In this document: in pieces, positions 1-9,710 of the stretch | How the letters are laid out: the number at the start of each line of letters is the position of its first letter | Position numbering within the stretch: the first letter of the stretch is position 1 | Assembly (NCBI RefSeq): GCF_013394385.1 | Contig: NZ_AP022834.1 | Span: forward strand, 2,232,001 to 2,296,000 | Direction of reading: 5' to 3' | Length of the DNA stretch: 64,000 nucleotides | Source of the DNA: Kocuria sp. TGY1127_2 | GTDB lineage: Bacteria; Actinomycetota; Actinomycetes; Actinomycetales; Micrococcaceae | The notes under the pieces: model-generated | Databases searched by the model: none | What the model was told of the DNA's origin: nothing | What the model saw: the letters and a program-made list of their open reading frames with translations, nothing else | Translations under genes and position numbers: made by a program

Positions 1-3000
1 TACTCGCCCGAGCTCCTGGCCGAGCACGGATCAGCCTTGCGTGATTTCATTGCCCTCGCCCTGCGCACTGCCCAGGACGACGTCGTCGGGCGGATGCGAA
101 GCACCGATCCCCAAGGGACCAGCGAACTGTTGTCACAGGGTCAAGGACCGGCCCAGCGGGTGGAACCACGGCCCGTCATGGACTCGTTTGCAGAAGCAGC
201 CAGGGCACAACCACGCCGAACCGCGGTTACCAGCCCGGCAGGCTCGCTGACCTTCGGTGAGCTGGAATCGAAGTCCACCCAATTGGCACACTATCTGCGC
301 AGTTCGGGTCTTCACACGGGCCAACCCGTGGCGGTGCGTATTGAACGCGGTGTACTGCTGCCCTTACTCATCCTTGCTGTTCTGAAAGCCGGCGGTGCCT
401 ATGTGCCAATGGACCCGGAGTACCCCACTGAACGGGTCCACGGAATGCTTGAGGACGCGAACCCAGCCCTCCTTCTGACCAGCCAAGAACAGGCCTCTGC
501 GGATCGTGAGTCCGGCGCTCCCTGGGATCTGCCGACCGTGATCGTGGACTCCGACACTTCATGGAAAGACCAAAGCGCCGATGCTCGCGGTCTGCCTCGG
601 GTATCTGCCGACGATTTGGCCTATGTCATCTTCACTTCGGGCAGTTCCGGTCGCCCCAAGGGCGTCGGAGTCGGGCACCGGTCCCTAGCAAACCTGCTCT
701 TACAGCACCGTACCGAGTTGTTCGACCCGACTGCGCACAAACTTCACCGGCATGCCCGGATAGCCCACACTGCCGGCTTGTCCTTCGACGCCGCATGGGA
801 CCCGATGTTGTGGTTGTTCGCGGGGCACGAGTTGGTCATGGTCGATAACGAAACCCGCAGGGACCCGCAGCGGCTGGCACAGCACCTTCACGATCTGCGC
901 ATCGACTTCATTGAAACCACGCCCACCTTCGTCCAGGCCCTGTTGGATACGGGACTCTTCGAAAGCGACGGGCACCCGACAACGGTGGCCGTCGGCGGCG
1001 AAGAGATCAGTGCCTCACTGTGGGACCGCTTGGCCGCTTTGAACAACACCACGGCTTTGAATCTGTACGGCCCCACCGAAGCAACGGTTGACAGCATGCT
1101 GACCGTCATCTCCCCGGGGGAAGAACCCCATCTTGGCACGTCGGTAGGCAACTCCAGGCATTACATCCTGGATGCCAACATGAACCTCTCTCGACCTCAC
1201 GCAACAGGCGAACTGTATCTGGCCGGCCTCAACCTGGCCCAGGGATACGTGGGGCAAACCGGGCTGAGCGCCTCCCGTTTTGTGGCGGACCCCTTCTGGG
1301 CGGATGGTTCCAGGATGTACCGTACGGGCGACCTCGTCCGACGTCGCCCCAACGGCACAATACAGTTCTTGGGGCGAGCCGACGATCAGATCAAGATCCG
1401 GGGGTACCGGGTCGAGACCGGAGAGATAGAAGAAGCGCTTCAGAATGTCCCCGGAGTCGCCCAGTCAGTCGTGCTGGTCAGCAACTACGGCGAAGACGTT
1501 CGGCTGGTCGGATATCTGGCGACCGGGCCCAGAAGCGATACCAAGATGTCGCTGGATGTCCGAACCGTCAAAAATCACCTTCATTCGACTCTGCCCGGGT
1601 ACATGGTCCCAGCCCAGATCGTCATCGTGGACGCCCTCCCCCTGACCTCCAATGGCAAGCTCGACCGTCAGGCCCTGCCCTCCCCGGAAGCAACGGAACC
1701 AGCCTCGACTCGGGAGGCACGGACTGCTTCAGAAATGGAACTGGCAGAAGCGTTCGGACAGATCCTGGGCCTCCCGGCCGAGTCTGTCGGAGTGGACGAG
1801 GATTTCTTTGCCGCCGGCGGACATTCATTGTTGGCAACTCAGCTGGCGGCACTGATTTCGGACCGGACCCAGGTTCCGGTCGCGGTACGAGACATTTTCG
1901 AGAACCCGACTGTTCGGCGCTTGGCGGCACAGATCGAGGGTGCCGAAGCTAGCACTGGCACGCCGGCTTTGCAACGAGAGGAGCACCCAGAGACTATCCC
2001 GGTTGCACCGGCCCAGCGACGCCTGTGGTTCCTCAGCCAGCTCGAACCCTCGTCAGCGGCATACAACGTTCCCGTTATTCTGCATTTGACAGGTCCCGTC
2101 AACGTCAGGGCTCTCAAGGAGGCCTTGTCGGACGTCGTCGTCAAGCATGAGCCGTTGCGCACTGTATTTCCCTCGCCCGAGGGCGAGCCGATCCAGCATG
2201 TGCTCGACGGAGAATCAGGACGGCCCCGGCTCACGAGCGTAGAGATCCCGCCTCAACAGCTCGACCACGTCATACACGAAGAATCAACGAGGCCCTTCGA
2301 CATCGCCAACGAAGTTCCGTTGCGGGCCGTGTTGGCAAAAACTGGAGAAAATCGCCATACGCTGATGGTGGTCATGCACCACATCGTCACGGACGGGTGG
2401 TCCCTCGCACCATTCGCCCGAGATTTGTCCACCGCATATTTCACGCGGAATTCCGGGAAGAATGACCCGCTCGTTTCGCCCACAATCAGCTACTCGGATT
2501 TCAGCTTGTGGCAGCGGAAACAGTTGGGTGACCCCGCCGATCCTGAGAGCACGGCTCACGAGCTGGTGCGGTTCTGGGTATCCGAGTTGCGCGACATGCC
2601 TGAGGAAATGGCTCTCCCCCGGGATCGGCCCCGGGCCCCGGGCCTGACAGGTTCTGCGGCCAGTGCGGCCGACCACGATGCCGAAAACCAGAGCACCTCG
2701 AACGGCGTCGGGGAGTTGCTGTTGCGAATTGATGCCCAGCGGCATCACAACCTACGAAAAATCGCCGCCGAGAATCAGAGCAGCCTGTTCATGGTCCTGC
2801 AAACGGCCGTCGCGGTCGCGCTGAGACAATACGGGGCCGGCGACGACATCGTTTTGGGCACCCCGGTCGCCGGACGCACCGATCCGCAGGTCGAGGACCT
2901 CGTGGGGTTCTTCGTTAACACGATAGCTTTGCGCACGAGATTTGATCGGGACCCGAGTCTTTCCGAGGCACTCCAACGTGTCCGGGAGACGGATATCGCC

Positions 3001-6000
3001 GCGTACGCCCATCAAGACCTCCCGTTCGACACCGTGGTCGATGCGGTCAATCCGCGGAGGGACCCGCAACGGCACCCGATTTTTCAGGTGCTGCTCACGA
3101 TGCAGAACACTCCGGCTGCCGCAGTGGACCTTCAAGATATCGAAGTGACCGTACCACCCCAACGCGTCAGCGCTGGAGTCAAAGCGGATTTGCTCTTTGA
3201 TTTCAGCACCCCGGATGGAGAGTCCGGAGACATACATGCCGTCCTGGGGTTTGACGAATCGCTGTTCGACGAGTCCACGGCCCAACGCATCATGGATGCC
3301 GTGGATCTGGTGTTGGCCACGCTCGTCGAGCATTCGCACTACCGGCTCTCCGAGCTCACGGCTCTTGACGCCGAAACCACGAGTTGGATGGAGAATCTCT
3401 CACACGGTCTGAGAACGCCCGCTCATGAATCTGTCTTCGAGTTATTCGAAAACACCGCACGGCAATACCCAGGGCATCTTGCGGTGGCGGATCGCTCCGA
3501 ACACATCACCTATGTCCGGCTGGCCGGGGAAATCCGCCGTGTAGCGGCTGCACTGACGGCCCACGGTATTCAACGCGGTGACGCAGTGTTGATCGCTCTC
3601 CCACGCGGCGTCGGTTCCATCATTGCTCTGCTCGGTGTCGTGCGGTCCGGTGGCGTGGCGGTCCCTATAGACGTTACCTACCCCGCGGCACGCATTGCTC
3701 GAATCGAAGAGGCCTCAAAGCCTCGGCTCATCATCACCGAAAGCAGTGACGCTGCTCCGCTCGTGCCGGAGGCGGGCAGTTCCAGTCTGACGGTTCCATC
3801 ACGGCAGGTAACCATAGGTGACCTGCGCGACAGTGACGAGACGACTTTGCCTCCCATGCCTTCGCCCGAGGACGTGGCATACCAGGTGTTTACCTCGGGG
3901 ACCACCGGGGCTCCGAAAGGGATCCAAGTCCCACATCGGGCCCTGAATAATCTACTGACCCAACATTACAAGGGCCTCGTCGGAGCTCACCAGCGCGCGG
4001 TGGCTCCACGATTGCCTCGCGTCTTGCACGCCACGGGTATGGGATTCGACGCGGCCTGGGACCCTGTTATTTGGCTCATCTGCGGGGCTACCCTGCTGAT
4101 TCCGACCGAGGCCCAGCGAGTGGATGCAGAAATGATCCTGGATGCGCTCGCTCGAGATTCGGCAGCACCGGCTACCCCTCGCCGTGCAGAGGCTGATGCG
4201 AAACATCGAGCTGAGGATACGAGCGAGGTCTTCGACAAGGTCGGTGGCGCGGACATTCTGGAAACTACGCCTTCCTATGCGCAACAATTACTTGCGCTCG
4301 GCCTGGAAGCTTCCGTGGAGGCCCAAGGGAAGCAGGTGACTCTCGCTCTCGGGGGCGAGGCCGTATCCGATTCCTTGTGGGCACAAATCGCCGAGGCTCC
4401 GTCCATCCACGGCTGGAATCTCTACGGGCCCAGCGAGTTCACGGTTGACGCGTTGCTGGGAGAAATCGCTGGTCCCCACCCGCATCTGGGCAAGCCCATC
4501 AACAACGTGAGCTATTCCGTGCTCGACCATACGTTGGCACCTGTTCCTCCGGGCGTCGAAGGAGAACTGTATCTCCACGGGGATTCAGAAGCTCACGGAT
4601 ACGTGGATCGGCCGTCCGAGACCGCCTCGCGTTACGTTGCGGATCCCCGAAGCAACGGCACACGGATGTACCGCACCGGCGACGTGGTGCGGCGAAAGGC
4701 CAGCGGAGCTTTGGAGTTCCTGCGACGCGAGGATGATCAAGTCAAGCTCCGTGGTAACCGAGTCGAAGTAACCGAGGTGGAATCCGTGCTCCAAGACACG
4801 GAGGGCGTCCAGGCCGCGGTCGTACGCCTTGTCACTCCGGGGGATTCCGAAACCGCTCAATTGGCAGCGTGGATAGTGGGCGAAGGGGACCCTGAGGATA
4901 TTCGCCAGCGGATTCTGGCTCAACTGCCCAACTACATGGTTCCCACACGGATCCAAAATATCGCGTCAATTCCACTGACCTCTCACGGAAAAGTAGACGT
5001 CGCTCGTCTCCCCCGGCCCCAGACCCATCACGGGGCTTCCCTTCCACAAACGACAAGGGAACAAGCCGTATGTGCCCTCACGGCACAGGTACTCGGCGTG
5101 GATGCCGTCAGCCTCGACGACGATTTTTTTGCCATGGGCGGTCATTCACTGTTGGCTGTGACCCTGGTCGGTCGACTCAAAGACGAACTCGGCCTGCAGA
5201 TCCCCCTGAGGGAGGTCTTCGAAGCGCCGACGCCCTCGCAATGGCTGACTTCTAGCGGACCAGCCTCACCCCACGCAGCCATTCGGGAAGGCAACATACC
5301 CGCCGAGAGCGGGTCAGCGAACATCCACCAGTCGGCTGGATTGGGTGCTTGGGTCGATGCCCACCCGCGGGATCATGCGACGGAGGTGCCGCTGACTCTG
5401 GGGCAATCGCGATTGTGGTTCCTCAACCAACTGCACCCTGAGTCTCCGGAATACAACGTCCTCCTGCGTGTCAGGCTCGAGGGCGACTTGGATACCGCAG
5501 CACTCACCGGAGCGATCAGCGATGTCGTTCAACGTCATGAGATTCTTCGAACCACATATCCGAAGGTCGCGGGCAACCCCGTTCAACGCGTGCACCAAGT
5601 GCCCGAGGATCTGGTCAGCGACCGGCCGCTGGACTACGGCTCAGGCTTCGACCTGGCAAGCGAGCTTCCGATCCGTGCCGCTGTCGTGCCCACCGGAATG
5701 AACACCTGGCGCTTGGAACTGATCATCCACCACATCGCAACCGATGGGGCTTCCCTGCGACCGTTGACCGATGATCTTTCTCGGAGCTACAGAGCCCGGG
5801 AAAGCGGAACGGCCGGCGTGCAGTCTCGGAAGGACCTCCAGTTCTCCGACGTTGCACGCCGTGAGGCCTCTGATCAGGCACAGCTTACCCGCAACGGCAG
5901 GCTGCAGCTTCCGGACCTGAGGCGTTGGGTCGAGCGCTTGGCCGGAGCGCCCGCCGAACTGTCCCTCCCGTCTTCGGGCGCTCGCCGCAACAGTGCCGAG

Positions 6001-9000
6001 CAACCAGCGGACCAACTCCATTTCGAGATGCCGGCCACGCTGGCTACCAGCCTCGCCGAGGTGTCCACCGCCCAGTCTGCGAGCGATTTCCACGCATGGC
6101 TTGCCGCTTTGGCCACCTACCTGCAACGGATAGGCGCCGGCGACGACGTCGTGATCGGAGCGCCATCAGCCGGCCGCACAGACCCTGACGTCGCGGACCT
6201 CATGGGGTTTTTCGTCAATACGCTTCCCTTGCGGATCAGGACCGACCCTGAGGAGACCACGTTTGCGGACGCCGTCGCCGCGGCGAGAGAAGTGACGCTG
6301 GAGGCTCTGGAGACAGAGGACGTGCCGTTTGAGCAAATCGTTGAGGCGCACAACCCGGAGCGCCAGCTCGGACGTCATCCCTTGTTCCAGACCATGCTTT
6401 CGGTCGAGCAACCGGTCGAGCTGACGCTGGATCTTCCCGGCGTTACCGCAACCGCCCTGGAATCAGAAACCACTGGCAGCGCCAAGGTCGATTTGTCGTT
6501 TACTCTCCGGCCCCGAGCTGACAGGACCGCGGTAGACGGAGTGTTGGAGTACAACAGCGCGATGTTCACGCCCAATGCGGCTCGACGGTTAATAGATCAA
6601 TGGAGGACCTACCTGGAGGAAGTCACCACGGACCCGGACAGGAAAATCAACGCCGTGTCGTTGGACGGAACCGCGACGGCCTTGGCCCCCTGGCCAACCG
6701 AGGAATCCGCAGTTTCCGTGGTGGAAACGTTCGCGGAGACCGTCCGAAGATTACCGCAAGACACGGCGATCGTAGCCGGATCGAGGTCGATGACTTATGC
6801 GGACTTGGACGAACACGTCCGCAGCCTCCGGAAAGGCTTGCAAGCCCACGGTGTGACTCCCGGGGATGTCGTCGCGATATGCCTTCCCCGGTCGATCGAT
6901 ACCGTGGCCGTCCTGCTGGCCATCTGGCAAGCCGGCGCGAGCGCATTGCCCGTGGACATCACCATGCCGGATGCGCGCATAGCGGAAATGCTCACCCGTT
7001 CCGGGAGCAGTCTGGTCCTCCGCACCACGGACTCGTCCAACGAGGACGCCGCATCATCCGGAAGAGGTCTCGGCAGTGTCTTCGACGCCGGCTCGACGTC
7101 GTCCTCGACAGACGCTGCAGAGCGTACCTCGCCCCGGTTGATTGACGTGGCAGAGCTTCTTGACCTTCGGCATCGAGTCCCGGTCTCTGAGCCCCGCAAC
7201 CTTTCGAGTCAGGACCGGACTGCTTATACGGTCTTTACCTCCGGAACCACGGGCAAACCCAAGGGAGTACAAGTTCCACAGTCGGCCCTCTCCCGCCTGC
7301 TTGCTTCACATCGCTCTACCGTCTTGCCACGGCAGGGTTCCGGGAGAAAACGGATGGCGCACACGACCGGAGTAGGGTTCGATGCCGCCATGGATCCGGT
7401 GCTCTGGATGATTTCGGGCCATGAGTTGCACATGATTGACGATTCCACGCGCCGCAACCCACAGTCATTGCTCGAATATTTCGCCCAACACCACATTACG
7501 GCTTGGGAAAGCACTCCCAGCTACATCACCGCTCTCACCGGGGATCAAGACCTGCAAAAATACCTCGACGGGCACGGGCTCGACGACCCGTTCGTCTTGT
7601 TGCTCGGTGGTGAACCTATAGACCCGGGACTGTGGACGTGGCTGAGGGAGCGTCCCTCCACTCATGCGTGGAATCTCTATGGTCCTACTGAAGCTACTGT
7701 CGATTGCCTGGTCGGCGCCATCACGGAGGCGCCCTGTCCATATCTGGGTCCGCCGACAGGTGCCACTGCGGCGTATGTCCTTGACGAACGCCTGCGGCCC
7801 GTTCCGGACGGTGCTGTAGGCGAGCTGTGGATCGCCGGTGCACAGCTGGCTCATGGATATCTTGGTGATCCCCAAGCAACCTCCGCGGCTTTCGTTGCCG
7901 ACCCGTTCACATCCGATGGCAGCCGTATGTACCGGACAGGAGACCTGGTAACCGTGCGTGAGTCGACCGAGGATGATCAACCGCGCATCAGGGTCCGCGG
8001 TCGCTCGGACAGCCAAGTCAAGATCAGAGGCTATCGTGTGGAACCGACGGAAATTGAATACGTGCTACGGTCCAGTCCGTTGGTCTCACACGCGGTCGTC
8101 CGGGCTCGACCTTCGGCCCGGGGCACGGTTCTTCTCGCTTGGGTTGTTCCGGATGCCGGCAAGCGCCCAGAGCGCACCGATTCCCAGCTCGAAGTCGAGC
8201 TGATCGCTGAGCTCCGTCGCCAGGTACCTGACTACATGGTTCCCGGCGCCGTGAAAGCGATCGACGAAATTCCGTTGACCCCCAACGGCAAAATCCATGA
8301 TCAGGCGCTGCCGGAGCCTCGTACCCGCGCTAGCGTGGGGCGTGCTCCTTGGGGGCACGCTGAACGGGTCGTTGCGGCAGCCTTCGGCCACGTCCTTGGC
8401 ACAGAGCATATTGCTGCAGACGACTCGTTCTTCGAGCTCGGAGGGCATTCTTTCGTCGCTCAGGCGGCAGTCGATGCAGTGAACAAAGCCCTACGGACTG
8501 AGCTTCCAGTTCAGGCTCTCTTCCAAGCACCGACCGTAGAATCCCTGGCAGCTCTCGCGGACTCGGGCGAAACCTCTTTGCAGAAGAGTCTCGGTCCGGT
8601 CCTGCCGCTACGGGATTACGGTGTAGGCGAACCGCTCTTCGCGGTGCATCCGGCCAGCGGCTTGAGTTGGTCTTACTCGTCCTTGATGACGCATTTGAGA
8701 ATGAAGAGACCGATTCTGGGTCTGCAGATGCCGGGGATCGCACCAGAGCGTTCGGAGGAGTTCGAACCCGTGTCCGCCGACGAGTTGATTGACAGTTACG
8801 TTCGTCGAATCCGCCAAGAGCAGTCCACTGGTCCTTACCACCTCGTCGGATGGTCCTTTGGAGGCCGTCTCGCGCAGGCTATTGCAACCAAACTTCAGAA
8901 GGACGGCGACGAGGTGAGAACACTGGCGGTACTGGATGCCTACCCTTCGTCGGATTCCATGGCCAGGCTGACCGACCGAGACGACATGTGGCGCGGCTTC

Positions 9001-9384
9001 CTGTCGGCCAATGGCATCACGGACCATCTCCCTCGGGAACTGTCAGCTGGCACGGTCCGAGAATGCTTCCGGCAGCACGACCACCCATTCGGTTCGTTGC
9101 CCGAGGAAACCATGGAACTTTTGCTCCAACGCTTCCATCGCGCCGCGAGTCTCCTGGACGAGGCGGAGATCGATACCTTCTCGGGAGACATGTTGGTCTT
9201 CGAAGCCACGAAGGACGTCCCCGGGGACAGGCCGTCCCCGGATGATTGGGGCCCCTTCGTCACCGGTGAATTACGGATCCGACCCGTTCCGGTTACCCAC
9301 GGTCAGATGCTCAGTGAGCACGCGCTGCAGGTCATGAGACCGGATTTGGATCTCAACTTGTGTGTCACGGAGCCGTCTTTCTAG
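1..9384 (+). CDS. Trimodular non-ribosomal peptide synthetase with C-terminal thioesterase (5' partial)
   Basis: Builds a peptide from three amino acids on carrier domains and releases it with a terminal thioesterase. The frame is open through base 1, and the first ~45 codons resemble the end of a condensation domain, so the gene starts outside the window. Order seen: condensation end; adenylation 1 (FTSGSSGRPKG near 631); carrier 1 (GGHS, Ser codon 1825); condensation 2 (HHIVTDG, 2377); adenylation 2 (FTSGTTGAPKG, 3889); carrier 2 (Ser 5146); condensation 3 (HHIATDG, 5728); adenylation 3 (FTSGTTGKPKG, 7234); carrier 3 (Ser 8449); thioesterase (GWSFGG, Ser 8854; candidate His in VTHGQ). No epimerisation or methylation domain is visible. 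My hand-read pockets for modules 1 and 2 are alike and module 3 is close. The substrate is not called. Adjacent mbtH, exporter and phosphopantetheinyl transferase fit a siderophore or other secreted peptide. Confidence 0.96.
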   Translation, partial: YSPELLAEHGSALRDFIALALRTAQDDVVGRMRSTDPQGTSELLSQGQGPAQRVEPRPVMDSFAEAARAQPRRTAVTSPAGSLTFGELESKSTQLAHYLRSSGLHTGQPVAVRIERGVLLPLLILAVLKAGGAYVPMDPEYPTERVHGMLEDANPALLLTSQEQASADRESGAPWDLPTVIVDSDTSWKDQSADARGLPRVSADDLAYVIFTSGSSGRPKGVGVGHRSLANLLLQHRTELFDPTAHKLHRHARIAHTAGLSFDAAWDPMLWLFAGHELVMVDNETRRDPQRLAQHLHDLRIDFIETTPTFVQALLDTGLFESDGHPTTVAVGGEEISASLWDRLAALNNTTALNLYGPTEATVDSMLTVISPGEEPHLGTSVGNSRHYILDANMNLSRPHATGELYLAGLNLAQGYVGQTGLSASRFVADPFWADGSRMYRTGDLVRRRPNGTIQFLGRADDQIKIRGYRVETGEIEEALQNVPGVAQSVVLVSNYGEDVRLVGYLATGPRSDTKMSLDVRTVKNHLHSTLPGYMVPAQIVIVDALPLTSNGKLDRQALPSPEATEPASTREARTASEMELAEAFGQILGLPAESVGVDEDFFAAGGHSLLATQLAALISDRTQVPVAVRDIFENPTVRRLAAQIEGAEASTGTPALQREEHPETIPVAPAQRRLWFLSQLEPSSAAYNVPVILHLTGPVNVRALKEALSDVVVKHEPLRTVFPSPEGEPIQHVLDGESGRPRLTSVEIPPQQLDHVIHEESTRPFDIANEVPLRAVLAKTGENRHTLMVVMHHIVTDGWSLAPFARDLSTAYFTRNSGKNDPLVSPTISYSDFSLWQRKQLGDPADPESTAHELVRFWVSELRDMPEEMALPRDRPRAPGLTGSAASAADHDAENQSTSNGVGELLLRIDAQRHHNLRKIAAENQSSLFMVLQTAVAVALRQYGAGDDIVLGTPVAGRTDPQVEDLVGFFVNTIALRTRFDRDPSLSEALQRVRETDIAAYAHQDLPFDTVVDAVNPRRDPQRHPIFQVLLTMQNTPAAAVDLQDIEVTVPPQRVSAGVKADLLFDFSTPDGESGDIHAVLGFDESLFDESTAQRIMDAVDLVLATLVEHSHYRLSELTALDAETTSWMENLSHGLRTPAHESVFELFENTARQYPGHLAVADRSEHITYVRLAGEIRRVAAALTAHGIQRGDAVLIALPRGVGSIIALLGVVRSGGVAVPIDVTYPAARIARIEEASKPRLIITESSDAAPLVPEAGSSSLTVPSRQVTIGDLRDSDETTLPPMPSPEDVAYQVFTSGTTGAPKGIQVPHRALNNLLTQHYKGLVGAHQRAVAPRLPRVLHATGMGFDAAWDPVIWLICGATLLIPTEAQRVDAEMILDALARDSAAPATPRRAEADAKHRAEDTSEVFDKVGGADILETTPSYAQQLLALGLEASVEAQGKQVTLALGGEAVSDSLWAQIAEAPSIHGWNLYGPSEFTVDALLGEIAGPHPHLGKPINNVSYSVLDHTLAPVPPGVEGELYLHGDSEAHGYVDRPSETASRYVADPRSNGTRMYRTGDVVRRKASGALEFLRREDDQVKLRGNRVEVTEVESVLQDTEGVQAAVVRLVTPGDSETAQLAAWIVGEGDPEDIRQRILAQLPNYMVPTRIQNIASIPLTSHGKVDVARLPRPQTHHGASLPQTTREQAVCALTAQVLGVDAVSLDDDFFAMGGHSLLAVTLVGRLKDELGLQIPLREVFEAPTPSQWLTSSGPASPHAAIREGNIPAESGSANIHQSAGLGAWVDAHPRDHATEVPLTLGQSRLWFLNQLHPESPEYNVLLRVRLEGDLDTAALTGAISDVVQRHEILRTTYPKVAGNPVQRVHQVPEDLVSDRPLDYGSGFDLASELPIRAAVVPTGMNTWRLELIIHHIATDGASLRPLTDDLSRSYRARESGTAGVQSRKDLQFSDVARREASDQAQLTRNGRLQLPDLRRWVERLAGAPAELSLPSSGARRNSAEQPADQLHFEMPATLATSLAEVSTAQSASDFHAWLAALATYLQRIGAGDDVVIGAPSAGRTDPDVADLMGFFVNTLPLRIRTDPEETTFADAVAAAREVTLEALETEDVPFEQIVEAHNPERQLGRHPLFQTMLSVEQPVELTLDLPGVTATALESETTGSAKVDLSFTLRPRADRTAVDGVLEYNSAMFTPNAARRLIDQWRTYLEEVTTDPDRKINAVSLDGTATALAPWPTEESAVSVVETFAETVRRLPQDTAIVAGSRSMTYADLDEHVRSLRKGLQAHGVTPGDVVAICLPRSIDTVAVLLAIWQAGASALPVDITMPDARIAEMLTRSGSSLVLRTTDSSNEDAASSGRGLGSVFDAGSTSSSTDAAERTSPRLIDVAELLDLRHRVPVSEPRNLSSQDRTAYTVFTSGTTGKPKGVQVPQSALSRLLASHRSTVLPRQGSGRKRMAHTTGVGFDAAMDPVLWMISGHELHMIDDSTRRNPQSLLEYFAQHHITAWESTPSYITALTGDQDLQKYLDGHGLDDPFVLLLGGEPIDPGLWTWLRERPSTHAWNLYGPTEATVDCLVGAITEAPCPYLGPPTGATAAYVLDERLRPVPDGAVGELWIAGAQLAHGYLGDPQATSAAFVADPFTSDGSRMYRTGDLVTVRESTEDDQPRIRVRGRSDSQVKIRGYRVEPTEIEYVLRSSPLVSHAVVRARPSARGTVLLAWVVPDAGKRPERTDSQLEVELIAELRRQVPDYMVPGAVKAIDEIPLTPNGKIHDQALPEPRTRASVGRAPWGHAERVVAAAFGHVLGTEHIAADDSFFELGGHSFVAQAAVDAVNKALRTELPVQALFQAPTVESLAALADSGETSLQKSLGPVLPLRDYGVGEPLFAVHPASGLSWSYSSLMTHLRMKRPILGLQMPGIAPERSEEFEPVSADELIDSYVRRIRQEQSTGPYHLVGWSFGGRLAQAIATKLQKDGDEVRTLAVLDAYPSSDSMARLTDRDDMWRGFLSANGITDHLPRELSAGTVRECFRQHDHPFGSLPEETMELLLQRFHRAASLLDEAEIDTFSGDMLVFEATKDVPGDRPSPDDWGPFVTGELRIRPVPVTHGQMLSEHALQVMRPDLDLNLCVTEPSF

Positions 9385-9500
9385 TGAACCAACATGCCTC
9401 TACCGCCCGGATCTTTTGAGAACGTGCCGATTGCGCACATCGTCGGATCGGGGCCCTGACGCGAAAAACAACCCAAATATTTGAACAGAGGAGCAACAAC

Positions 9501-9710
9501 ATGACGAATCCTTTCGATCGCGAGGACTCGAGTTTTCGTGTTCTGGTCAATGATCTCCAGCAGCACTCGCTGTGGCCGGAGTATGCAGAAGTGCCCCACG
9601 GATGGGTAGTGGTCTTCGGACCCGCGCCGCGTGCTGACTGCCTGAGTTATGTGGAGAAGAACTGGAAAGACATCACTCCGCAACCGACCTCCCCATTGGG
9701 CGAATCATGA
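9501..9710 (+). CDS. MbtH-like NRPS accessory protein
   Basis: A 69-residue MbtH-family protein. Members bind NRPS adenylation domains and help them fold and activate amino acids. The family core is plain to see: NPFDRED at the N-terminus, VLVND, SLWPE, VPHGW, FGPAPR and the closing ENW-type motif (here KNW). Length is typical. GAGGAG lies about 7 bases before the ATG. It sits 116 bases after the synthetase stop; that gap shows no other gene and no clear terminator. The stop overlaps the next ATG (ATGA), so it is probably translationally coupled to the exporter. By position it serves the upstream three-module synthetase. Confidence 0.97.
   Translation: MTNPFDREDSSFRVLVNDLQQHSLWPEYAEVPHGWVVVFGPAPRADCLSYVEKNWKDITPQPTSPLGES

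Noticed and set aside
37-9384. Taking TTG 37 as the true start of the synthetase
   Set aside because: The frame is open to base 1 and the first residues match the end of a condensation domain, so the gene is truncated by the window.
1-9384. Naming the synthetase EntF or DhbF (enterobactin or bacillibactin)
   Set aside because: EntF has one and DhbF two adenylation modules, and the pockets do not read as Ser, Gly or Thr. No catechol genes are visible.
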